The notes under the pieces are model-generated. The model had not been told where the DNA came from. It saw nothing but the letters and a program-made list of their open reading frames with translations, and made no database searches. Shown here piece by piece: positions 1 through 12,600 of a stretch of 64,000 bases of DNA. This DNA comes from Punica granatum (taxonomy: Eukaryota > Streptophyta > Magnoliopsida > Myrtales > Lythraceae), in the NCBI RefSeq assembly GCF_007655135.1, contig NC_045132.1, positions 26,034,354-26,098,353 of the forward strand. The letters are read 5' to 3'. Position 1 is the first letter of the stretch. The number at the start of each line of letters is the position of its first letter. Both the position numbers and the translations under genes were made by a program.

Positions 1-339
1 CCTAAGCACATATAATGAGACCGTATGTTTCCCACTGGTATCGATAGGGTCACTGAGTAGAGCAGTTCGGGCTAGTTGATCATACCGTGCTATATAAAAT
101 GATGTTTCCTATAATTAGATGGAATAATCAATGACGGTCAATTCGTCAGGCTGACATGGATTAGCAGCAAGTTACATTTATGATTTATTTATCTATCACG
201 TAATCGAGTCACTATGATCCTAAGTGGCATATATCTAATCAAATCGTAGACTCTCCGATCTCGAGCGATGGTTTGGTAAAATTAACCGATGATGCCCCCC
301 CTAATCTTCAATGTCATGATTTTTCTAACTTTTGCCACC

Positions 340-346
340 TATAAAT
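340..346 (+). promoter_or_regulatory. TATA box of the NHL gene
   Basis: The motif TATAAAT lies about 120 bases before the NHL start codon. That would place transcription start roughly 90 bases before the ATG. The call rests on motif and spacing only. Confidence 0.55.
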
Positions 347-465
347 CTCCCCCATCCACGACGCAAAAGCTCTTAGCTCTCTTGTGTCCTCCTGCTCACT
401 AATTTCCCTCCACCATCTAAAATCCCATACTTCCCATATAGAGATATCGCATAAGCACCCGAGCT

Positions 466-1122
466 ATGACGGCCAAGGACTGCAGCCACCACGACGAGGA
501 GTGGGAGGCCCTGCGCCGCCGTGCTTTCATGTTCCTTGTAGGCCTTGTTGCCCTCGTCCTCTTCATCATCCTCCTCGTCTTCCTCGTTCTGCGCCCTTCC
601 AAGCCAGCCTTCATACTCCGTGACGCCACCGTGTATGAGTTCAATGCCACGTCGCTGTCGGGCACACCAGGGCCAAACTTCCTGACCATAGATATGCAAG
701 TCACCCTCTCGTCCCGGAACCCGAATGACCGCATTGGTATCTACTACTTCCAGCTCGACACCTACGTGTCCTACCGCGGGCAGCAGGTCACCCCCCCTTA
801 TCTCCTACCCGACTCGTACCAGGGCCACAAGGAGGTGATCGACTGGTCTCCTTTCCTCGTTGGGCATGCAGTCCCTGTGTCCCCGTACCTCGGGGACATG
901 CTGTCCCAGGACCTGAATGCAGGCATGGTCCTCGTCAACGTGAAGTTAGATGGCAAGGTCAAGTGGAAGGTCGGGACGTGGATCTCGGGCTCCTACCACC
1001 TCCATGTCAACTGCCCCGCGATGTTGATGCTGAAGGCGTCGGGCAGTGGTGCGGCCGAGCCGTTGGCCACCGGGCTGTCGATGAAGGTCCAGCTCTCTCA
1101 GCAGTGCACTGTTGATGTCTAG
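466..1122 (+). CDS. NDR1/HIN1-like (NHL) LEA_2 membrane protein
   Basis: A single-exon 218-residue reading frame. Residues 1-19 form a short basic cytosolic end, residues 20-42 are one hydrophobic membrane segment ending at RPSKPAF, and the rest is a LEA_2/NHL domain. The family motif NPNDRIGIYY is at about residues 85-94, followed by YRGQQVTPPY. The family is plant-specific, usually a type II plasma-membrane protein linked to pathogen and stress responses. The opening MTAKDC followed by a His pair resembles the NHL1/NHL12 branch. The ATG is the first after the TATA box and length is normal for the family. The exact paralogue cannot be assigned. Confidence 0.9.
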   Translation: MTAKDCSHHDEEWEALRRRAFMFLVGLVALVLFIILLVFLVLRPSKPAFILRDATVYEFNATSLSGTPGPNFLTIDMQVTLSSRNPNDRIGIYYFQLDTYVSYRGQQVTPPYLLPDSYQGHKEVIDWSPFLVGHAVPVSPYLGDMLSQDLNAGMVLVNVKLDGKVKWKVGTWISGSYHLHVNCPAMLMLKASGSGAAEPLATGLSMKVQLSQQCTVDV

Positions 1123-2943
1123 CTGCGCGAATACAAGAAGAAAAAGTTCCCTTTCCATTCCAATGGACATGCCTCTGACCTCCCTAAGACAACGCTGGCC
1201 TTTTGCTCCCACCTTGTTTCAGCCAATTTATTCGTGATAATTAGAGATGTCTTTTTTTTAATATGATTAATTAGTTGAAGGAAATTGGAAAGTGGATATA
1301 TTAGAAAATGAAATGCAGTTCATTGTGTTAATTAGCGATGATAATCAAGTTATTAGAGTCAACCACGAATTGTTGACCATTGAAGAATGTTCCCCGGTTG
1401 ATATTAATATAATTGGAGATAATCATAAAGTTCAATTTTTGTAATGCGTACGTAATTGTTCATCGGGAGCGCATATTCTGGATCTCTGCTTTCCTCGATG
1501 AGCTAAATTTAATGTCCCACCGATTATTAGACATAGTGAAAATTAACATGACTTGCATAAAAAACCGAAAAACCGAAGATCGTAGCACGCGCGCACGGTA
1601 TTTCGTCTACATTCGTAGTATTTCCTAGGTTTCAGCTACCTCGGGTTTGAGTTCAACAGGCGATGCAGTTGTCGAGCCGACTTTAATAATAGTGATAATG
1701 TTATGAAACCTGATAGATCAAATTGAACGTATCAGATAAATGTTCATCGATGAACACAACGAGACATTAATAAATGGTCGATCAAATCACCCTTAGGATT
1801 GAGACAGTTTGTTACGTTTTAGGTGGGGAATGTCATTTCGAGCATTTTTATGCTGCAAGAGTCGTGTCATTAAAGCCATCTCATTCCTAAGATCTAAAGA
1901 AAAGGCAAAGTGCAGAGGAACCAAACCATCATGGCGTTTGGAGGGATCAATCGACTTTTCTATCTTCACTTTCACCTTACAAAAAGCAGATCTTAACTCC
2001 GCTTCACCTACTGCTATTATTACCTTCTACGCGAGATCGAATGCTTAATAACCACCTGTGTATCTCACCGAAAAGCTTCAACCACTCGAGCCTACGATTT
2101 TTTGCAGAAGGTCGAGGTCGTCGACTCCACCAGCATTGCCATATCAAAGTCCATACCGCCCTTTAAGATCCTCTCGTGCTTGTGAGAGCACACGTGGATT
2201 TGATCCGATGACGGTCGAGCATGATTTTTCATCTTTGGCGCAACAATGATGATGTAAGTAAGTCTCTATGCTTGTGTTTGATTTTCGAGTTGGATCGTGA
2301 TCTAATTCAACTTGATTCTATATAATAATTGTAAGTGTTAACAAATATATTGATGTGAAAAATAAAATAATATATGTATATATATATATATGAAAATAAG
2401 TGAAGAATTTATTATTAAAAATTAATTATAAAAATGATAAATAAGTGATAAATTATTATTAAATGATAAGAAAAAACAAGACGCTAATGATTATATTGTT
2501 GAATTTATTTTTGAAAAAGAGAAAAAAACAAAATAATGATGATTATATTGTTGAATTTATTCGGGGAAGAATAGAACTGAATTAGGTAGATTAGATTATT
2601 ATGTCATATGAGCCGTGACTGACTCAATATTGCAACTGACTTAACGCAAGCCATGTGAAAAGAGAGACTCAGCATCAGCTCAACTGAACAACTTACTTTG
2701 GTCTCTATTGGAACCGACAAGATTTTTAATTAAGGCCCATAACCACTGTACAAGCTGACTGCTACTGAAAACAAACTCATATCTTCAAAGATTCAACTAT
2801 TACCTGAGCATAACATCATTATCCCAATGTATTTTTCTTCTCACCATACTATAAAAAAACGATTGCGCTGATGGAGTTACACAAGATCTTGTCACCTATT
2901 GTAATTATGCTGCCACGGGAGAGAGGAGGGGATGAACTACAAA
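1123..2943. other. Intergenic stretch without a recognised gene
   Basis: This lies between the NHL stop and the NSRP1 stop. Short open frames at 1413-1628 and 1809-2048 lack homology I recognise, splice logic or coding bias. The only structured content is an AT-rich MITE-like copy at about 2265-2610. Confidence 0.6.
2265..2610. repeat. AT-rich MITE-like element, family A
   Basis: The stretch shares its layout with copies near 20.7, 21.3 and 35.5 kb. It opens with a GTGTTTGATTTTCGAGTTGG-like end, contains the phrases AATTTATTATTAAAAATTA and GATTATATTGTTGAATT, and closes with a GAATTAGGTAGATTA-like end. It has no coding capacity. The boundaries are approximate. Confidence 0.5.
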
Positions 2944-4999
2944 CTACAGACTTTCTTTTGCTCTCTTCCGAGCCAAAAAGCGCTCCTTAGCAGCGGCAAC
3001 AGCATCTTCACTTCTCTTATGATGATTGCCCTTGGGCTGATCTGATGGCGGCGGCTCTGTGGAATCCTTTTGTTGCGATGAAGGGACATCGGGTACATGT
3101 TTAGCATCAGCTGGTTCGATCCTAGGAGCGGGATAGACCTGAGGTTTATTCTCTGGTTCAATCTTAGGAGCGGCCGGGACATCGGGTTTGTTCGCTTCTC
3201 GTGCCCTTGAAGGCTTCACTCTCGAGCTTGGGCCAGGTGATATGTGACCACTGCCTTCTGGTGCATCGGGGGCAACCTCTTCTTTCTTCTCGGCAGGCTT
3301 ACTCGATTCAGGATGCTTCTCGGGCTTCTTTGACTCAAATCCTCTTGAACCAAAAGCTACATTTTTCGAGAGGTTGAAGTAGAAGTCACTCAAGTCACTC
3401 TTCTTTGTAACCTGTATTAATCAAGAGAACAGACAATGAGCAAGAGGATATTTGTACAAATTCATAAACACTACCCATTTTCACCTGATATAGAGCTGCA
3501 GAGAGCAGAACGGAACCATGACGCATAAAACTCTAAGTTCATCGGCACGGCAACCCAAAAGCCATCATTTGATTACTTTCACATTATTTCCGTCATATTA
3601 GTCAAAGGAATATTTTGGGCAAATCTGCTCAGCTTACCTCAAGCAATCCTGAACAGCTTCACCTAGGAATCTAAAAGACAAATATGGATAGAGGTATGCT
3701 AATCTTGCCCATGAAGTTATCGTTGAACCACTACAATGAAACAGTATTTTTTTGGTCATGGGAACATCAACTAGACATTTTCTGAGTTGAAACCCCATAA
3801 GCTGGTAACAAGAGCCAGTAACAAGAAAGGTAAAGGGCAATGCCAACAAATCTTACATCCTCTTTCTCCTCGCGAAGTTCACGTAGACGTTCTTCCTCCT
3901 TCCACTTATCTTGCTCCGCGAGTTTCCTCTTGTATGCACTCGTAACAAACTTGTCCTTGTCGGCGTACAAGTGGTCGTCCTTGCTCCTCTCTTTAGCAAT
4001 CTGTCTCTCGTAGATTATCTCATGCTCCCTTTGTCGTCGTTCTACACTCTTCTTCAAGCTCATGATATATTTAGGCTGTACGGGAAGAAGATATCGCTTA
4101 TCAGTGTTAAAGAAACTAGAATGGAAGAAAAAACTGCCCATCAATCACATTACAAGAGACAGACAAAGAAGATAGAAGACAAGCCACACATTAACAAAAA
4201 CTTAAGAAAAAGAGTAGTTTCTACTAAAAAAATCTGTTCTTTTCCCTTTAAATCAGTCACCCGAGATGTTGCTCAGAAAGAATGTTTCACAATATCCCTA
4301 TACATGGAGGAAAAGAGAAACTATCTTCACAATAATTTCCAAATCTCAAGTTCCACTCAACCATTTCTCATTTCCGAGGCGAAATCTATTAGCAGAACTA
4401 ATTCAAGCATTAGGATAGGATGTTTCCACCACGGAGATAAGCAATTACGAGCACTAAAACAACCGCAATCACAAAATGTGTGCTCGAGGAATTTTAGAAG
4501 CTAGCCATTGCATAACAGAACCGATTAACTATCAGATTTTCTCAGCTCAATCAATTTCTGCTTTATTTTACCAGAAAAGATTGGACTAGAGAGGGGAGAG
4601 CAAGAGTACCTTCCTCTCTTCGCGATCTAAGGCTCGAGGACGAGCAACTTCCTGCTTCAGCTTATCATAAACTCCATCGTAATCGAAAATCGTCGGATCT
4701 TCTTCCAGAGCCTTCTGCTGTTGCTCCTCTATCTAATGCAAAATCAAACAAGCCACGAACAGAACATTATTAGATATGAAAGGCAAGCTCATCATCAGAA
4801 TACAAAAAGTAAGGAACTTTTGCGAACCACTCACCTCCTTGAGAGCCCTGCTCCTGATGGTCTGCTGAGATACAGCTCTCTCGGCAGCGTCATCCTCGTC
4901 GTCATCATCGCGGAACCCAGCCAGAGGAGGGCGAGGCCTCGTCGGCTGCTTCTTCTGCTGCGAAGGCGGAACCCTAAGCTCCAGTCCGTACTTCTTCAT
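2944..4999 (-). CDS. NSRP1: Nuclear speckle splicing regulatory protein 1-like (DUF2040)
   Basis: Four coding exons: 4999-4835, 4732-4610, 4075-3857 and 3411-2944. All junctions are GT-AG and in phase 0, giving 324 residues. The protein opens MKKYGLELRVPPS, then has an acidic run (DDDDEDD). The DUF2040 coiled-coil block follows, with DPTIFDYDGVYD, RPRALDREERKPKYI and LKKSVERRQREHEIIYERQI. The tail is polar and Pro/Lys-rich and ends in ERFLARKRAKESL. Family members are nuclear-speckle proteins that affect alternative splice-site choice. A further 5' intron probably lies at 5010-5199, with leader DNA beyond 5200. The 5' end faces the small gene on the other strand. Confidence 0.88.
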
Positions 5000-5199
5000 C
5001 GTCTTGCCACTGAAACAACACGAAACAGAAGTCAAAATTGTTGCCTGAGGCTGTGCTCGATTCACCAATTTCGATGTAGGAACTAATCGGGCATCAGATT
5101 CTAACAAGAGAAAGCAATAATCATCCAACTGAAGCCTCCACCTCCCAAATCGTAGAAAGATGAAAAGAGGAAAGGGAAGGGAACGGGAATGGCACGTAC

Positions 5200-5620
5200 C
5201 TGAATTTGACACCGGAGCTGTAAACAGGTTACGGAAGCCGGAGAGGAGGCGGGGGGGAGCTGCTGTCGACTGCCGCGGCGATCCACGGCGGTACAGCGGC
5301 CTTTCTTCGGCGAATAAAAGGTCTGATCAACCGCAGGAAGAAGGGGAATAAAGAAGAATGGCATGTCGTCGGCATCCATATATGGTATACCCATAAACGG
5401 CGTTAACTCACGTTTTCCTAGACCGGGCTTCCCCAAGCGGACCGGATTCGGTACATTCACTTCCAGTGAACCGGGTGGGTCTGACCGGATCGTATGCGGA
5501 CCGTTCTGGAGGATTACGAGATTGATTGAGGGGCCTTCTTTCTCTGGGGCAGAACACCGGTCCTGTCCGTTACCGCTTACGTCTGTGGTGGCCGTGGCGA
5601 TTGAAACCAGAGCATCGGTA
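5200..5620. promoter_or_regulatory. Divergent (probably bidirectional) promoter region
   Basis: The leader exon of the minus-strand NSRP1-like gene begins at about 5200, next to a donor ending at 5199. The untranslated first exon of the plus-strand small gene ends at 5618 with donor GTAAGC. Only a few hundred bases separate the two starts and no TATA box is evident. This is the usual arrangement for divergent housekeeping genes. Transcription starts are not mapped. Confidence 0.5.
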
Positions 5621-6281
5621 AGCTCACTCTCTTTCTCTCTCTCTGCAATTGTAATCCTTCTCATCATCAAATTGAAGCTTAATCGATCGATTCTGAGTTG
5701 CTTTACTGGGTTGGTTGCTCTTCGGTAAAAGACGCAGCTTTTATGAGCAATGGAAGATTTTGGCTTTAGTTTTGTTGATGTTGATGATGATGTGTGTTGA
5801 TTCTCATTGAAATGTTTCGTACTAATGAGAACAGGGTATTGCACAGATATTCATTTTTCCACTTCAGTTCAGATATAATTTTTGCTCTTTCTTTTACATT
5901 TGTTGGGCCGAGGTTTAGACTTTAGAGAACTTTGAGCTCCTACTTTCTGTTTAAGGTTAGCAATTGCTGGAAGCAAATGTGATGCTTTTGAGTTCATTTA
6001 TTGGCCACTCGATTTATTGATGTAGTGGGGCACACTTGCATACACATGTCACTGCGAAGTTTCTAGCTACAATCTACTTAGTTGAATGCATCCTGTTTTA
6101 GATTTTGATTGCTTTAGCAGTTTTCCCAGAAATGTCAGGATTAGTATAGGTAGTTGTCCGCATAGACAATATCCTCTCTGCCATATCGTGTCGACCTTTT
6201 GGGTTCTTCATCCTTTGGTTTGAAGTGCGTGTGGTGTCTTCTTTCTGCCAATTTCCCTTTTTTTCCAGAATCAGTAATCTG

Positions 6282-6795
6282 TTAAGAAATCAACACAAAC
6301 TCTTCAATAAGGAAAGGCCTAGGAGGATTTGGAAAAGTGTAGGAGATAGGATTAGATATTTCTAGGAGAATAGTATAAGGATCATTATGTAATTATTTAG
6401 AAATATCTAGGGAGAAATACAAAGAAAAATCAAGAAGAGAGGAGAAATAGGAAGCAATTGAGGTGGTGAACAGGAGGCGGTGGAAACACCGACATAAACA
6501 TATATACATGTGTGTGTGAGTGTGGTGTATGTATGTATGTGTATAAGCACAAACATAAGTGCACATCATATAAGCAAGCAAGTATACATTATATGAGCAC
6601 ACACACAAGAGATTGGCAGTGAGTGAGAATTAAGAGTGAGGTGAGTGTGCGTCCTCCAAGTGAGTAAAAGAGAGTGTGTGGGTAAGTGTCTGTGTATATT
6701 TGTGTAAGTATATTTCGAGATTAATAAACGTTCGTTGCTTGGTCCACCACACCCGAACCAAAGTATGCTAGTTAGTGTGCGGGAGAGCTCCTACA
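6282..6795 (+). mobile_element. Solo or truncated Ty1-copia LTR inside a leader intron
   Basis: The stretch begins TGTTAAGAAATCAAC and ends CTCCTACA, so it has TG...CA ends. It is followed directly by ATTGGTATTGGAGC, a degenerate match to the initiator-Met tRNA primer site (TGGTATCAGAGC). The phrase ATTTAGAAATATCTAGG is typical of plant copia LTRs. No gag or pol follows. It lies inside the intron of the downstream small gene and includes a CA/TG-rich stretch near 6500-6620. Confidence 0.6.
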
Positions 6796-7461
6796 ATTGG
6801 TATTGGAGCACCTGCAAGTGGAATCAGAGCTTCTACATAATCAACCTAAGTGCTATATTTGAACGTTGTGTTATATGGATGACTTAGTAGAAGACATTAT
6901 ATTATAGTTCATTGGTGAAGCAACTCAATCAGCTGACTTCCTATTTTCAGGAGTGGCAGTGAACTCCCAGCCATGATCATTTATTATAGCACATGCATAT
7001 AGTTGTTTTCCCATTCATGTTCTTTGGAGTAGATTCATGTTTGTTGTTGCATATATCCATTTCATCAGCTTCGAGTAGCATTATATGCTCTCTGCCCTGC
7101 ATATTGATGGGGTGTCCAGTTTTTGGTGGCCTAAGTATCTACAGTTGGTAGTAGTCACTTCTCCATGAGTTTTTTATTAATGTGGGGGAAACTTCATGAT
7201 TTCGATTCTGTTATTAAGACAACTTGTGATGAAATAAAATTCTGCTAGACCCTTTAAATACTGGGGTTTGAACTAAGTCCCGAGCTTTGTTGCTACTTCA
7301 AGTCTCTGGAGAAAATTTTGGCTGATGCTAGGGGAATTCGGTTTCAAAAATCAACATCCTTTGCAATTGATAAGGTGAACCATACGCTTTGCTTGCTTAT
7401 ATCTTCTGTATTTGATCACATCTAGAGCTCCTCTACTGATTTTTGCCCAGGTCATACGAGA

Positions 7462-7698
7462 ATGGGAAACAAGCCTGTGAAGGAGGAAAAGAGGGATGAA
7501 ATCATGTTGAAGATCGTGCCTCCTTTGGACAGAGCTTATGTCCATTGGCTAGCACGTGACCTTGAGAGGATCCACGGCTATACTCCGAGGAATGCCCGCG
7601 CTGTGAGGCCTCCTGATCATTATATCGAGTACATGCACTTGAATGGGTGGCTGGATGTGGACTTGGACGATCCCGATCTAGCTCATCTGTTAAAGTAG
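7462..7698 (+). CDS. Small conserved plant protein of unknown function
   Basis: A 78-residue frame beginning MGNKPVKEEKRDEIMLKIVPP and ending DDPDLAHLLK. It is rich in charged residues, with central RAYVHWLARDLERIHGYTP and RAVRPPDHYIEYM. There is no signal peptide or membrane segment. The ATG lies 11 bases after the acceptor TTTTGCCCAG, so the upstream exon (ending at 5618) is untranslated and the intron is about 1.8 kb. The composition and ordered ending look like a real, well-conserved eukaryotic microprotein. I cannot name its family with confidence and assign no function. It is divergent from the NSRP1-like gene. Confidence 0.72.
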   Translation: MGNKPVKEEKRDEIMLKIVPPLDRAYVHWLARDLERIHGYTPRNARAVRPPDHYIEYMHLNGWLDVDLDDPDLAHLLK

Positions 7699-8175
7699 AT
7701 AGACATGGTGTTTGCTGAGTACACAAGCCCTTCATTTCATTGTATGTGCATGTGTATTATCCATGTTCGCCCTATTGGACTCTATGGCAAACGTATCAAG
7801 AGAGGTTGATGTTGTAATATTTGCACACTGGATCTCACAACCAATCTGGTCCTTCGAGCTTATTATGTGATCATTGATAGAGCACTCGTTTCATGTGCAT
7901 GATCAAGGAAAAAAGTGTTACCGTAATATTTGAGGCTCTTCAATCAGAAGCCCGGCCCGTTTAGAGATGGGCGTTTAGCCCATTAGAGATGGGCCTGGTG
8001 AAGGCCGATTCGTGGGGTAGAAAGGGAAGTGGTGGGTCCGTAAGGTTTGGAATTGGTTGGTCAGAGAGCAAGGGGGAGGTTACGCGCCAAAAGATCGCCG
8101 ATTATTTGCTTCCCAACAGAAAAGGCGCGTATTCCCCGATTCGAACCTCGTCTTCCATTTTCCTTTTTTTTTTTT

Positions 8176-8536
8176 GGGCAAATTACAAAAAAAAACCCAA
8201 ATTTTGTAAAATGTCTCAGTTTTGTCCTAAATTTTGTTTTGTAACAAAAAAAACCATAAGTTTTCTAAAATATCTCAAAAATGACCTCCGTTATAACTTC
8301 CGTCAATTTTTGCCTACGTGTGACCTACGTGGACTGTTAAAGGGACCCACTAGCCTACGTGTGACCTACGTGGACTGTTAAAGGGACCCACCATCAGCAG
8401 CAAAAATTGACGGAAGTTATAACGGAGGTCATTTTTGAGAAATTTTAGAAAACTTATGGTTTTTTTGTTACAAAACAAAATTTAGGACAAAATTGAGATA
8501 TTTTACAAAACTTGAGTTTTTTTTTGTAATTTACCC
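8176..8536. mobile_element. Mutator-like foldback (long-TIR) element
   Basis: A near-perfect palindrome with arms of about 130 bases. The left arm starts GGGCAAATTACA and the right arm ends TGTAATTTACCC. Both arms carry the same phrases, such as TTGACGGAAGTTATAACGG and its complement. The centre has two direct copies of a 42-base unit containing ACGTGTGACCTACGTGGAC. The flanks are T runs, so a 9-bp T target duplication is possible but ambiguous. It has no coding capacity. Confidence 0.75.
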
Positions 8537-9262
8537 TTTTTTTTTCCTGTTCTTTTTTTCCCTTCCCTTTGAAATAAAAAACCAAGTCATTGATACGCAA
8601 GCAAGTGATTTCTTTTTTTTTTTTAATTTTTTTTTCACTGAGACGGTGAAATGTTCTCAATATCTTAATCTTAATTGAAAGTAATTGCAGTTCGATTATC
8701 GACTCACTCTTTCTTTTTTCTTTTAGTTTGTTCGTTATCTGAATCCATGAAATTTCTTGATAATCTCATGGCTATTATTCTTACGCTTAATAACGCATCT
8801 AGTTTCACATAAATCGCCAGCTTTGGAAAAATTCCGATCAACAACTCTTTGCTTAAATAATCGATGGATTATGTTGCTCATTCTATGCTTGCGATAATGG
8901 AAAACAAGCAATGCAACATTTTAACTGACTAATAAGAATAATGCCAATATGGACTAGCATAATTCACGTGAATTCAAATATTTAGATCGACAAAATTTCC
9001 GTAAAGCTGATATAAACACATGTTTATTGGGAGAAATTCATATCAAAAGCCTCATTTTTTTGTTTTCTTTGATTCTAATGAAAATACGAGATGCTCTCAG
9101 TACATTAATTAAAACTTATGATTAGTGAAGTATCAATTTAGTCCTGGCGAAGAGTTTTTTTTTTTTTTTGGTTCCATATCAGTTGCCCAAGTGCCAATAG
9201 TAATTTTATAAATAAAATAATGAGGAAGATAGGAAAGTAATTTCAATGGGAAAAGGAAGAGG

Positions 9263-9269
<7 letters not shown>

Positions 9270-9302
<33 letters not shown>
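9270..9302. repeat. (AT)n microsatellite
   Basis: An uninterrupted AT dinucleotide run just upstream of the E2F leader. It produces the low-complexity Tyr/Ile frames seen here, which are not genes. Confidence 0.95.
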
Positions 9303-9306
<4 letters not shown>

Positions 9307-9601
9307 GGGAAGCGCTTCCCTCCACATCTATATCCGAACCAAATTCCCTCCTCCCTTTTCTTTCCCCCTTCCCTCGTTTTCTGCTCTTCTCTCTCTCTCT
9401 CTCTTCCCCTTCCATCTCTCGCTCTCTCTCTTCTGTACCCGCTTTTTCATTTTCACTTCCTCTTCCCCGCCTCCACCATTTCTCCTTCCTCACCGATCCC
9501 CCTCAGCTCCAAATCGCGCCTTCAATCCTTCGAGATCTCCTCCTCCTGTATCCTCTCCCCCAAACCCCCCCAACAAACCCTCCTCCCGCCGATCTTCCCT
9601 C

Positions 9602-12600
9602 ATGTCCGATTCTGCGAGGACTCCCCCTCCCCCTCCGCCGCTGCAAACCGCGAGGGCCACCGCCATGCATCCACCTCCTGCCACCCACCTCCCCTTCTCC
9701 TCCGTGAGGCCCCCGTTCGTCCCCGCAGGAGACTACCACCGCTTCGCAGCTGAGCTGGGCCGAGTTCCTCCTGATCGTGAAGCTGATGCTTTTGCTGGTA
9801 GATCGCCGGTGAGTGTTCGAATTTCGTGATATATTGCCGTGTTTGGGCGGCTTTGGGGAGTTCTCCTGATTTTTATTCGTTCGGCGAACTTAAAGATGAG
9901 ATCTGGGAGGTTTTTGGGTAGCTCCATATTGTTTAGTCTGGTCAACCGTTTTGGAGCTGCTGTAATGTTCTCCGTTTACTTTCTTCGAGTATATGCCTGA
10001 AATTTCAGTTGTTCTTCTGTTAAAGTTCTGTCTTTGATGGGTTTTGGGGCTGATTCGATGCTGCTCTTGATTTTTGCGTTTTGTTCAAACCTGAGCGCCT
10101 AAACGATTTTCCCTCCTTGGTGAGACTTTTGCGTGAACTAGATGCTCACTGAGGATGGTAGAGCAGCTCAAGAATGAGTGTAAAAACCTAAGCTTGTTGT
10201 TTCGATCGCGGTAAAGTGGCTGCTTTATGGGATTTTTTGGTGAGCTGAATGCTCTTGGGAGTCTGAGCCTTCTTGAGCTGCCTGGGAAGAGCTTGCTCGA
10301 ATCCACAGCCATATCTGCTAGTGTGGGTTGAGAAATGTGCTAATCCACTGAGCAGTGTCAATGGTGATAATGCCGAGATGAATGGACTAGCAAATGTCTG
10401 CTGCTTTGTGTATAATGAATTTCAAGCTGGGTGCTATTTGTTCTTAGTCTCTGCTCGCATGATCAATTGTTGAGGGCATAGTGAATGTGTCTTTTCCAAA
10501 GAGTGTTCTCCTTTAGGTCCTCTGAGTTGTTTATTTTTCTTGTTTGGTGGCTAGTTTATGTCATCATTCTCCTTCTATCTTTGGAGTCCTCTTTAACTAT
10601 TATTACGGTTTGCATTAAAAATTGTTTGAATACATCGTTTTAATATGGATTCCCTGAATGGCTCCATCAGCAAGTGAAGCGGAAGAGTGATGAGTTAGAC
10701 TGCAAAGTGGAATCAACCGTATATGCTGAAGCTCTTAACAGTCCTTTCCAGACACCTGTATCAGGGAAGGTTGCCAAGACAGGCAAAAATTCAAGAGCTG
10801 CAAAGAGCAACAGGGGACCTCAAACTCCTGTTTCCAATGCCGGTCAGCTCACAACCTTCGTTTCGGATTGCTGCTTTTCATGAATCTGCCCTTTATTTCA
10901 TTTTCAAAGACATTGCAAATCGATGATCAAGTTTCAATAGTTAAAATTTGACATTCCCATCGAGATTTCACCCAAAAATTCGATTGCAAATCTTGGCAGG
11001 TTCTCCATCAGGCGGCAATCTTACTCCAGCAGGTCCTTGCCGCTATGACAGCTCCTTAGGTAATTGAAAATTTTGATAAGCCTTAAGCCTCTCCCTGTTT
11101 TCTTTGGATTTTATAGGCAGCAGCTTTGCCTTTCTCCCTCTAAATTATTGAAAAGTTGCCAAAGCTTTTTGATGGTTTTTTATATTATGCATTATGCATT
11201 ATGCAACTGCTGACAATTTTCTGTGCTTGACATAGGTCTCCTCACAAAAAAGTTCATTAACTTAATAAAACATGCTGAAGATGGCGTTCTTGATCTAAAT
11301 AAAGCTGCGGAGACTTTGCAGGTATTTTTCTGATCCCATTTACTTTGTTTGGATATTTGAGGTTCTATTGTTAAATGTTTGTGTGATTGCAGGTGCAAAA
11401 GAGAAGAATCTATGACATAACAAATGTCCTCGAAGGAATTGGTCTCATAGAAAAGAAACTGAAGAACAGAATTCAGTGGAAGTATGGAAATTTCACTCTA
11501 ATCCCATTTTCACAATTATTGGATCAAAGTCTAAAACTTAGTTTGTCCTTGTATCAGGGGGCTTGATGCTTCTAGGCCAGGAGAGATTGATGAAAGTTTT
11601 GGAAGCTTGCAGGTATGCATGATTAGATGAACCATTTTTTGGAATTTCTTTTCTTCCACGAAGGTGTCTTCTGATTTTCCCTACTTCTAAATTTTTTATC
11701 TGTTCTTAGGCGGAAGTGGATGCCCTCTCCATTGAGGAGCATAGGCTAGATCAAAGAGTAAGGTGATGTTCCTTCACCATCAGTTTCCAGTATTCACTTC
11801 TTTATAATCCTTCACTATTATGCTGAGGTTGCTAAATTATCTCAGAGAAATGCAAGAAAGATTGAGGGATCTAAGTGAAGATGGAGATAACCAAAGGTAG
11901 AATCTTAACTATCACATTTCTTCAGGTAGTTAATCTCACAAGCTAATTAGTAATCAACCTCTTGCTTTTCTTCAGGTGGCTTTTTGTCACTGAAGATGAT
12001 ATCAAGGGATTGCCTTGCTTCCAGGTTTACGTTTTTTTTTTTTTATATATATAAATACCTAAACTGCTTTTTCTGTGCCTGTATTTGAGAAAACATCTCC
12101 CCTTTTAGTGTTTATGTCTAACATAATCCATTGCTTTCATCAGAATGAAACCTTAATAGCGATAAAAGCTCCACATGGCACCACTCTAGAAGTTCCAGAT
12201 CCTGATGAGGTAATGCAACAATTTGAAATGTCGAGAAAATTGCTTTGTCTGGTCATCTAAATATGACGCTTAATGCACTAGTGGACAATCCCTGTTTTAT
12301 CAGGATGTTGACTATCGCCAGAGGAGATACAGGATAGTCCTTAGAAGCACAATGGGTCCAATAGATGTTTATCTTGTCAGGTATCATTTCCTTGCCCACA
12401 GGCATACCTAATTAGCAAATGATAGGATAGCAGTTATATGTTCTGTCTTACATACTCAGTACTCTTTCCTTTGCATTTCTTTTAGCCAATTTGAAGAGAG
12501 GTTTGAGGAGATTGGGGCTGAGCCTCCTTCAAGCTTACCATCAAGGTCTACATTTCATGAGAACCCACCATCTTCATCAGCCAAAGAAGATGGCAACAGA

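Larger units (their letters stand above)
7699..9601. other. Intergenic stretch with a foldback element and the E2F leader
   Basis: After the small gene's 3' region comes a foldback element (8176-8536), then AT-rich DNA with no gene I can support. From about 9245 there is an (AT)n run and then a CT-rich stretch at about 9310-9600. That stretch is probably the promoter and 5' leader of the E2F gene. Frames here are low-complexity and rejected. Confidence 0.6.

Noticed and set aside
9206..9493. Minus-strand frame rich in Glu/Arg and Tyr/Ile
   Set aside because: It is low-complexity translation of the CT-rich leader and AT run upstream of E2F.
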